From a virus, in IMG/VR virus record IMGVR_UViG_3300047496_000203, positions 1-39,155 of that record: DNA of 39,155 nt. One strand, written 5' to 3'. The position numbers were made by a program, and so were the translations under genes. Of the stretch, positions 8,312 to 14,507 are shown piece after piece; the stretch's first letter is position 1; the number at the start of each line of letters is the position of its first letter. The notes under the pieces were generated by a model, which was given only the letters and a program-made list of their open reading frames with translations, had not been told where the DNA came from and searched no databases.

Positions 8312-8884
8312 ATGTATTTATCACAAGAAAAAATAGACTATCTTATTACTAAGAATAATGAAATGCTAAAAATTAGAAATCAAATATTAGAAGAACTTGG
8401 AGTTGATCTTGTTGCAAATGATAATATAAGTTTAATAACTTCGTATCCATTAATTCATCAATATGACACTAATTATGCTCCAAATTTTAGTAGAAATGGC
8501 GAAGATGGCATTTCTGTCAGAAATGGTTTATCACAAACTATAGAGACGAAATCTGCTACAGTTAAAAAAAATAAATCTGGGAAAATTGCTGAAGCTGAAT
8601 TTATGTTTCATTGTAATAATTTAAAGACCTATGATCGTTATGTTTTTATAAAATGGACTATTGAACGAAAAATTTATAAAATTTGGGATTTTTCTGATAA
8701 AAATAAAGTAGACGCGGTGGAATTAATCTTGAAAATAAAAAGAAATGCGCTATTAGCAAAGAATAATGGTAAAACACCAAACCGTGATGTGATAACAATA
8801 TTAGAAACAGAGATAATTGGTATAGCCGCAACTCCTCTTATAAATAATTTGGTTTATACCGATTATATGAATGGAAGTATATGA
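8312..8884 (+). CDS. Putative restriction-endonuclease-like protein (ExK motif)
   Basis: This 190-residue protein has a helical N-terminus (residues 1-40). It then has a segment LSQTIETKSATVKK in which Glu and Lys in ETK could be the ExK end of a PD-(D/E)xK nuclease site. After that come EAEFMFHCNNLKTYDRYVF and IWDFSDKNKV. A beta strand with ExK followed by F-FH, Y-RYVF and an aspartate-ended strand fits small type II restriction enzymes. The position between a methyltransferase and a NaeI-like gene supports the idea. No firm family match is visible, so this is an inference. It overlaps the next gene by 4 nt (ATGA). Confidence 0.5.
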   Translation: MYLSQEKIDYLITKNNEMLKIRNQILEELGVDLVANDNISLITSYPLIHQYDTNYAPNFSRNGEDGISVRNGLSQTIETKSATVKKNKSGKIAEAEFMFHCNNLKTYDRYVFIKWTIERKIYKIWDFSDKNKVDAVELILKIKRNALLAKNNGKTPNRDVITILETEIIGIAATPLINNLVYTDYMNGSI

Positions 8885-9411
8885 TAGACAAAACAGATTT
8901 TTTAGTAAGTGAGATCACAAATTACGTAGAACTAAATGACGAGACCGCCTCTATTATCGTCAACACTCTGTATCATGTGTTGGCGACAGTTCCGAACCGA
9001 AATTCACTTGACGATCTTGAAGCTTGCGAGAAAACATACATTGGGACGGCTATTGAGAAGAATTGGCTCAATACTTTTGGTTTGCCAAACAAATATACTA
9101 AGAATAAAATCAAGCAATTAAAGAAAAAAGGCATCGAGTATGTTAATCCAAACCTCGATACTGTCATTGGTGATGTTGATGTAGACGTAAAGCATACTAT
9201 CGGAAACAATTTCATGATCCCAAAGGAATGTATTGATCAACATTGCTTGCTTGTCAAAACTAACTTCAATAAATGGAACTTCAGTCTTGGTGTCGTGTTG
9301 GCGGCTGACGACATTATGACCAAGGGTAAAAACCAAGACTCAAAACGAAGCCTTCAATGTTCTAATCCAAACATTAAATGGATTGTCAACGATCATCCTT
9401 TGGAGATATGA
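8881..9411 (+). CDS. NaeI-like type II restriction endonuclease (Endo domain only)
   Basis: The 176-residue protein carries ACEKTYIGTAIEKNW near residue 48, then NPNLDTVIGDVDVDVKHT at 89-106, then FMIPKECIDQHCLLV. The spacing of Asp93, Asp102 and Lys104 (9 and 2) equals that of the NaeI catalytic residues Asp86, Asp95 and Lys97 as I recall them. EKT-GT-E and the following MIP-E are also typical of that family. NaeI itself is about 317 residues with a second DNA-binding domain; only the nuclease domain is present here. NaeI works with a C5 methyltransferase, and one is encoded three genes upstream. The ATGA overlap with the preceding gene shows coupling. Recognition sequence unknown. Confidence 0.65.
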   Translation: MIDKTDFLVSEITNYVELNDETASIIVNTLYHVLATVPNRNSLDDLEACEKTYIGTAIEKNWLNTFGLPNKYTKNKIKQLKKKGIEYVNPNLDTVIGDVDVDVKHTIGNNFMIPKECIDQHCLLVKTNFNKWNFSLGVVLAADDIMTKGKNQDSKRSLQCSNPNIKWIVNDHPLEI

Positions 9412-9435
9412 TTATTGATTTTTACGTAATTTTGT

Positions 9436-9443
9436 GATAAATA
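9436..9443 (+). promoter_or_regulatory. Late promoter box GATAAATA
   Basis: GATAAATA is followed by TATCT and then ATG 9449. Taking the last A as -6, the predicted +1 is the A of this start codon. This is the same geometry as at 2843 and 34159. Confidence 0.5.
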
Positions 9444-9448
9444 TATCT

Positions 9449-9863
9449 ATGTTTGTGTATAAAATAACTAATAAAATCAATAACAAAGTGTATGTCGGCT
9501 ACGATAGTTATTCAAAAAATAAACAACATAGACGCTGGATAGCTCATCGTTATAACTATAAAAATGAAAAAGCCAGAGACTACAATAAAGTTCTTTATAA
9601 GGCTATGCGTAAATATGGAATAGAAAATTTTATCTTCGAAGTATTAGAGGAATGTTTTACCTTTACTTTCTTAAAGGAAAGAGAGATTTTCTGGATTAAA
9701 TATTATAAGTCAACTGAACGAAAATTTTGTTAATTGGGTGATTGAAACGCCAGATAAACAGATAGTCAAGACAACGAATTTGAAATTATTCTGCTCTATA
9801 AATGAGTTAAGCTATAAATCAATGCTGAAACTAAAATCATATAAAAATTGGATTATACTGTAA
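9449..9863 (+). pseudogene. Decayed GIY-YIG homing endonuclease
   Basis: The first part (9449-9733, 94 residues) is a GIY-YIG nuclease domain: MFVYKITNKINNKVYVGYDS, then RKYGIENFIFEVLEE and FLKEREIFWIKYYKS. It stops at TAA 9731-9733. In the next frame (9702-9863) an open stretch reads LNENFVNWVIETPDK, then TTNLKLFCSINEL and YKNWIIL. That is the C-terminal W-(V/I)-xPdg / NL-FC / W DNA-binding signature common in phage HNH and GIY-YIG endonucleases. The middle of the protein is missing and the frame is broken, so the gene is a remnant. Its last stop overlaps the gp47 start by one base. GTG 9434 is an alternative start. Confidence 0.75.
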
Positions 9864-10900
9864 TGTTATTCAAAAAAGCAATAGTATGCACAGATCAGCA
9901 TTTTTCTCGAAAAAATGCTTCAATAATAGCTACTTTAGACAATATCGATTTCATTAAGTTTTTTGTTGAAGAAGGGAAAATATTTGGAGCCGATACTGTT
10001 ATATTATGTGGAGATTTTTTTGACAATAGAAATACTTTAAATATTGATTCTATGAATTACGGTATACAAGCACTAGAGATGTTGAGTGAATCTTTCTCTA
10101 AAGTGTATATACTTAAAGGGAATCACGATTTATATTATCGTAATAATCGTAGTGTAAGTTCTATTACACTTTCAAAACATATTACTAATATTCATCTAAT
10201 ACACAATCCAATAACTTTTGGAGAAGGTAAAGAAGGAGTCACTTTTTTACCTTGGCTAGTCGGAGATGAAGGGAAAAAACTTAAAGATATAAAATCTCGG
10301 TATGTATTTTCACACCTTGAGCTTGGAAATTTCAAGATGAATGCCAATGTTATTATGCCGGAAACGGATCATGGACTGAAAGCCTCTGATATTCCTGCAC
10401 CAGAGTTCGTTTTTTCTGGACATTTTCATATAAGACAGCAGCAGAAAAATATAGTCTATATTGGTAACATTTTCCCTTTCGATTTTTCCGATGCAGGTGA
10501 TTCTGATCGTGGAATGATGTTCTTGGAGTGGGGTAAGGAACCTTTTTTTAAAGCGTGGCCGGATCAACCTCTATTCCGCAATATGCTTCTATCAGAACTT
10601 CTAATTAAGCCAAAACAATTGCTAAAGCCTAAGCTGACCGCGCGGGTAACGATTGACGTGGATATTTCATATGAAGAAGCCCAGGTCATTAAGGAGACGT
10701 TCATCTCTGATTATGATTTACGAAAGATTGAACTGACCCCGCAATCCAGATCGCTTCATATGGAAGAATTTTCCGACGAAGCCGTGATTTTTCAGAGCGT
10801 GGATCAGATCGTTATCGATGGTCTTATGTCGGTACAAAGCACCGGCGGTATGAGTGCGGAAACGCTCGTAGAGCTTTATCGAAATTTACCAAATTTATAA
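9863..10900 (+). CDS. 47: Recombination endonuclease subunit gp47 (Mre11/SbcD-like)
   Basis: The 345-residue protein is a metallophosphoesterase with the nuclease motifs in order. These are CTDQHF (motif I, D-x-H), LCGDFFDNRNT (GD-x-x-D), LKGNHDLYY (GNHD), FSHLELG and SGHFHIRQQ (GHxH). With gp46 it forms the SbcCD/Mre11-Rad50-type complex that resects DNA ends for phage recombination-dependent replication. The ATG at 9863 is preferred over TTG 9848 because it restores the motif near the N-terminus and overlaps the stop of the upstream remnant (TAATG). It is separated from gp46 by about 7 kb of inserted cassettes. Confidence 0.9.
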   Translation: MLFKKAIVCTDQHFSRKNASIIATLDNIDFIKFFVEEGKIFGADTVILCGDFFDNRNTLNIDSMNYGIQALEMLSESFSKVYILKGNHDLYYRNNRSVSSITLSKHITNIHLIHNPITFGEGKEGVTFLPWLVGDEGKKLKDIKSRYVFSHLELGNFKMNANVIMPETDHGLKASDIPAPEFVFSGHFHIRQQQKNIVYIGNIFPFDFSDAGDSDRGMMFLEWGKEPFFKAWPDQPLFRNMLLSELLIKPKQLLKPKLTARVTIDVDISYEEAQVIKETFISDYDLRKIELTPQSRSLHMEEFSDEAVIFQSVDQIVIDGLMSVQSTGGMSAETLVELYRNLPNL

Positions 10901-10921
10901 GACAGCACAATAGGGAACAAA

Positions 10922-11986
10922 ATGATAATCAATACAAATTTTAATAATATAATCGAAGGGGATAATAAACTTTCTTTGACAAAAATTAAAGAAGAAGAAA
11001 TTAAAGTAGACCTGATTTACATCGATCCTCCATATAATACTGGAAAAAATACATTTAGATATTCAGATAATTCTCTAAATTGGGGAACTATCATTAAAAA
11101 TCGTTTGAGTTTGGCCAGAGACGTTATGCATGACCATGCTAGTATATTTATTAGTATAGATGATAATGAATATCATACATTGAGAATGGTATGCGATGAA
11201 GTTTTTGGGAAAAAAAACTTCGTTGCTAATTTTATTTGGAAAAAGAGTCATACGGTAAAAAATGATAAAGTTGGTATCTCGACACAACATGAATACATTT
11301 TGTGTTATGCGAAAGATTCACCGAAAGTTTTTTTCAATAGAGAAAAAACTGGTGATGATTACATAAAAAAAGCCTATAGATACAAAGATAACGTTGGGAA
11401 TTTTCGAGTTGTTCCATTATTCAAACCAAAAAATCCCAAAAGCTTTTTGGTTACGTCGCCTAATGGGAATAATTGGGTTAAAAACTGGAACTATAATGAA
11501 GAAGGATTTAAATCATTAATAGATAATGATCTGATTTATTGGGGGAAAAATGGAGATGCCTGCCCAACGAAGAAAGTATATTTAAAGGAAGTGATGGATA
11601 AAACATTCGGAACAATTCTAGACCCTAAAAAAGTTGGTTATACTGGTTCTGGTGCAAAAGCATTAGAAGCGTTGGGATTTGAAAAAACTGATTTTATTTA
11701 TACGAAGCCAGTTGAGTTGATAGCCCACATATTGGATATGGCTTCTACTCCAAATTCTTTAGTTTTAGACTTTTTTGCTGGGTCAGGAACTACTGCTGAA
11801 TCTGTGTTTTTTGCAAATAAACAGGACAACGGAAATCGAAAATTCATTTTATGTAATAATAATGAGAATAACATTTGTGAAAAAATCACATATCCAAGGG
11901 TTTCGCGCGCCAAAGAAAATTACGGCGACACCACGGAATTAAAATATACCAAACTTGATCCGGATACGATATTAGAGAAAGAATAA
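10922..11986 (+). CDS. Site-specific DNA methyltransferase, DPPYNTGK type (likely N6-adenine)
   Basis: The 354-residue beta-class methyltransferase has LIYIDPPYNTGKNTFRYSDN near residue 31. It has the class-typical SIFISIDDNEYHTLRMVCDEVFG, then TKPVELIAHILDMAS and the AdoMet motif LDFFAGSGTTAESVF near residue 282. DPPYNTG with this downstream pattern is characteristic of type II/III Mod-like adenine methyltransferases. No Res partner is seen. Instead the next gene, 15 nt downstream, is a nuclease-like protein, suggesting a type II restriction-modification pair. The gene lies 21 nt after gp47 on the same strand. Confidence 0.88.
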   Translation: MIINTNFNNIIEGDNKLSLTKIKEEEIKVDLIYIDPPYNTGKNTFRYSDNSLNWGTIIKNRLSLARDVMHDHASIFISIDDNEYHTLRMVCDEVFGKKNFVANFIWKKSHTVKNDKVGISTQHEYILCYAKDSPKVFFNREKTGDDYIKKAYRYKDNVGNFRVVPLFKPKNPKSFLVTSPNGNNWVKNWNYNEEGFKSLIDNDLIYWGKNGDACPTKKVYLKEVMDKTFGTILDPKKVGYTGSGAKALEALGFEKTDFIYTKPVELIAHILDMASTPNSLVLDFFAGSGTTAESVFFANKQDNGNRKFILCNNNENNICEKITYPRVSRAKENYGDTTELKYTKLDPDTILEKE

Positions 11987-12001
11987 TTTAGGATTTTTAA
12001 A

Positions 12002-12952
12002 ATGGCTAAAAAAATTTATCCCACAAACATTCAATCCCATCTTGACAAATTAAAGAAAACAACAATTTCTTCTTTAGTTTGGAAAGATTGTCATCTAAAA
12101 AGTCTGATAAAGAGATTGAAGGACGGGGTATTAAAAAACGAAATACTTAACTGTTTTTATGAATATGATGAACAAGTAAAATTATTTATTTCTTCGGAGA
12201 TTACCAAAGAAACGAAAAAGACTTTCAGTTCTGCATTCGAAAAATATCTAAAAGAAATGGTAGATTACCAAATACAGCAAAACTTTAAATCACCGGCAAC
12301 TTCTCCATTAGCAACAAGTATACCGGGTTCGTTTTTAGTAATATTTTTATCTCATTTGTTAAAAGATTATCCATTTTTGAAAATAGGACAAGAGATATCG
12401 TGTTTTGTTAGTATAAAGAATGGTCTTTTAGAAATGAAAAATCAAGACGTTGCTATATATTATCAGAAAAAGCACGAACGAAAATTGATTAATATTCCTA
12501 TAGATTTTATTGAACTGAAATCATCATATATAGACAAAACTATGTATAGTAGTTTTGCTCATACAAATAACTCAACCAAAAAATCATTAGAAACTTTATG
12601 TAATGGTTGTATTGTAACCCCGTCTGCTACTATAGACAATATTTCTAATTTGGAAATTCCTATTTTCAATTACAAGGATTCAAAAAAACGATTTTCTACT
12701 GAACCAATAGATATTTCGGTGTTTGATGCTCTTGTAGAAAATATTTCTCAACATCTGTCAACAATAACTTTAGAAAAGTTAGAAAATATAGAGTTAAAAG
12801 AGCATAGCACTATTTTTAATGAAAAGTTCAAGTATATTGCAACGAAATTGTTATATGCTGCCGATCCTAATATTGATCAAAACAAAATAATTGCTATATT
12901 AGCTGATTATGACAAAGCAATTAGAGAAATATCAGAATGGTCATGTTTATAA
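12002..12952 (+). CDS. Putative type II restriction endonuclease (Bpu10I/DdeI-like)
   Basis: This 316-residue protein has TSIPGSFLVIFLSHLL near residue 102, then ISCFVSIKNGLLEMKNQDVAIYY and INIPIDFIELKSSYIDKTMYS near 170-190. Asp and Glu-x-Lys in IDFIELKSSYIDKTM fit a PD-(D/E)xK site. The (E/D)xK-Y-DKTM signature recalls the Bpu10I/DdeI group from memory. Its position 15 nt downstream of an adenine-type methyltransferase supports a restriction role. The stop overlaps the start of a broken methyltransferase gene (TAATG). That gene may once have been a second modification enzyme of the same system, as Bpu10I-type systems need for asymmetric sites. Confidence 0.6.
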   Translation: MAKKIYPTNIQSHLDKLKKTTISSLVWKDCHLKSLIKRLKDGVLKNEILNCFYEYDEQVKLFISSEITKETKKTFSSAFEKYLKEMVDYQIQQNFKSPATSPLATSIPGSFLVIFLSHLLKDYPFLKIGQEISCFVSIKNGLLEMKNQDVAIYYQKKHERKLINIPIDFIELKSSYIDKTMYSSFAHTNNSTKKSLETLCNGCIVTPSATIDNISNLEIPIFNYKDSKKRFSTEPIDISVFDALVENISQHLSTITLEKLENIELKEHSTIFNEKFKYIATKLLYAADPNIDQNKIIAILADYDKAIREISEWSCL

Positions 12953-13205
12953 TGGACTGTGAACTTTATAATGGAGATTGTTTAGAAATTTTAACTAAAA
13001 TTCCATCGGAATCTGTAGATTTAATTCTTTGCGATCTTCCTTATGGAACAACGAACTGTGCGTGGGAGAAATTGTTTTAGATAACGCCATGGGCTCTGGG
13101 ACTACTGGCGTAGCTTGCACCAATACTAAACGAAATTTCATAGGCATAGAAAAAGATACACATTATTTTACGGTTGCCGCAAACCGGTTGAATGACAGTA
13201 AATAA
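12952..13205 (+). pseudogene. Remnant of a DLPY-type DNA methyltransferase with internal deletion
   Basis: The N-terminal part reads [18 protein letters not shown], then [19 protein letters not shown] and a TAG at about 13078-13080. The C-terminal part, in another frame, reads [19 protein letters not shown], then [18 protein letters not shown] and a stop at 13203-13205. These are the two ends of a beta-class methyltransferase (DLPYG motif IV, then GSGTTG motif I). The roughly 150 residues that normally lie between them are missing and the join is out of frame. The gene is dead, and its loss may have changed the neighbouring restriction system. Confidence 0.85.
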
Positions 13206-13225
13206 TTTTCAACGTTAGACAAAAG

Positions 13226-13390
13226 TTATTTATGCACACCTTTAATGGCAGCTAAACCCTTGTTTAAGCTGCCATAACGGGTTTTAAGTTCTTCGACAGT
13301 TACCAAGGCTTCGGGTGAAAGCCAGACGGTTATTTTTCTATGACCGTCTGCCTTCAACTTTTCAAAATGTTTATTTTGTTTTGCGGGCAT
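13226..13390 (-). CDS. Small ribbon-helix-helix-like protein
   Basis: The 54-residue frame starts at ATG 13390, which shares a base with the stop of the ardC-like gene (TGATG), so it is translationally coupled. It contains KITVWLSPEALVTVEELKTR followed by YGSLNKGLAAIK. The pattern of a beta strand (xITVWLSP) and two helices fits small ribbon-helix-helix DNA-binding proteins. It could regulate its own operon, but this is an inference. Confidence 0.65.
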   Translation of the reverse strand: MPAKQNKHFEKLKADGHRKITVWLSPEALVTVEELKTRYGSLNKGLAAIKGVHK

Positions 13391-14310
13391 CAGGCGGCCA
13401 TCGATTCTTCTATTTGATGATCCCTCATCCAGGCAACCGCTTTAGAAGCCATGGAGGCGGCGGTGAAAATTGCCTTGGAATCATCCTTGAGAATCTTCAC
13501 CCAACTCTTGATATAGCTGGCATGATCTTCTCGCGGTTCATTATCGATGCCAAGTTCCGCCGCCAAAAACGCCGCCCCCAACTCAGCAATCAATTCTTCA
13601 AAAGCATAAGCCGCATTCCCAAATCGATTTGTCAATTCACGATTGCAACGGCTGGCATGTCCAGTAGCGTGAGTCATTTCATGACCAAGCGTGCAATAAT
13701 AACTTTGGGCGTCTTGGAAAGCGTTGAACGCAGGCATTCCAACAAAATCTCCACCAGGGTTATAAAATGCCGAGTTTCCACCTTCCTTGACCCTTACGCC
13801 AAGCGCGTTGAAAAATTGATCGGCGTTGGCGACCCGCTCCAAAATTTGCTCTTCTGAAGGCTGTTCCGCCTTTTTGTAGAACCGCTCCGGAATTCCATCA
13901 ATTTGCTCGACGGAAAACACCGTGTAAAACTTCATAAAGGCGATTCGAGACGTGTCGGTAGAACCATCCGAATGTTCTTCTTCCTTAGTGAAGGAAGAAT
14001 AATAAACAATCTTGGTTCCCTTAGAACCCTTGCGGACGCATCCACCTAGCTTTACGGCCTGATCGTAGGTCATAAAATATGGGTTTTCCCACCCATTGTC
14101 CTGCATGGCCAACCACAACAGAAGAATATTGATCCCACTGTAGTTTTCACCTGAAGCACGCTTCGGAAGTCCGGACATCCGATACATGCCGGTGCCAGTC
14201 CAAGACTTAGACCAAGGCCGCACACCTTGCTCAAGCATATTAACAATCTTCTGCGTGATCTCGTTTTGAGCGTTCACCTTATCAGCCGAGGCGGAATATT
14301 GCTTGGACAT
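13390..14310 (-). CDS. ardC: ArdC-like antirestriction protein
   Basis: The 306-residue protein has the two ArdC domains. Residues 1-125 are the ssDNA-binding part (EITQKIVNMLEQGVRPWSK, YSGINILLLWLAM, NPYFMTYDQAVKLGG, RKGSKGTKIVYYS). Residues 150-300 are a zincin metallopeptidase-like part with GHEMTHATGHASRCNREL (HExxH) and YAFEELIAELGAAFL. ArdC proteins protect incoming DNA from restriction. The start is supported by AAGGAG 7 nt upstream and an early promoter at 14341-14368. Its presence beside two sets of restriction-modification genes in the same phage is notable. Base composition is richer in GC than the flanking plus-strand genes, which suggests recent acquisition. Confidence 0.9.
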   Translation of the reverse strand: MSKQYSASADKVNAQNEITQKIVNMLEQGVRPWSKSWTGTGMYRMSGLPKRASGENYSGINILLLWLAMQDNGWENPYFMTYDQAVKLGGCVRKGSKGTKIVYYSSFTKEEEHSDGSTDTSRIAFMKFYTVFSVEQIDGIPERFYKKAEQPSEEQILERVANADQFFNALGVRVKEGGNSAFYNPGGDFVGMPAFNAFQDAQSYYCTLGHEMTHATGHASRCNRELTNRFGNAAYAFEELIAELGAAFLAAELGIDNEPREDHASYIKSWVKILKDDSKAIFTAASMASKAVAWMRDHQIEESMAA

Positions 14311-14340
14311 ATGGGTTCTCCTTAATCAGTGATGAACCCT

Positions 14341-14368
14341 TTATAAGGGTATACCGGTAGACTGTCAA
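14341..14368 (-). promoter_or_regulatory. Early promoter, TTGACA-N16-TTATAA
   Basis: On the minus strand, TTGACA (14368-14363) and TTATAA (14346-14341) are separated by 16 nt. The promoter reads into the ardC-like gene. Confidence 0.7.
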
Positions 14369-14433
14369 GTGCGTCTTTTTGAAAATAAATTGTTCAACGA
14401 TTTCAATAAGTTCACAAAATTTTGTTTTTAGAG

Positions 14434-14461
14434 TTGACGTATGAAAATTTATGTGGTTTAT
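14434..14461 (+). promoter_or_regulatory. Possible promoter of the helicase gene
   Basis: TTGACG (14434-14439) is followed after 16-17 nt by GTTTAT or TTTATG, a weak -10. If real, transcription starts near 14468, which rules out the two upstream ATGs (14451 and 14460) of the helicase frame. Confidence 0.4.
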
Positions 14462-14507
14462 GAAAAGGAACATTTATGTTAAACATTATCAGAAGGACGG
14501 ACTAATT

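Noticed and set aside
13315-13857. 180-codon plus-strand frame
   Set aside because: It is the antisense of the ardC-like and ribbon-helix-helix genes; the minus-strand products are recognised families.
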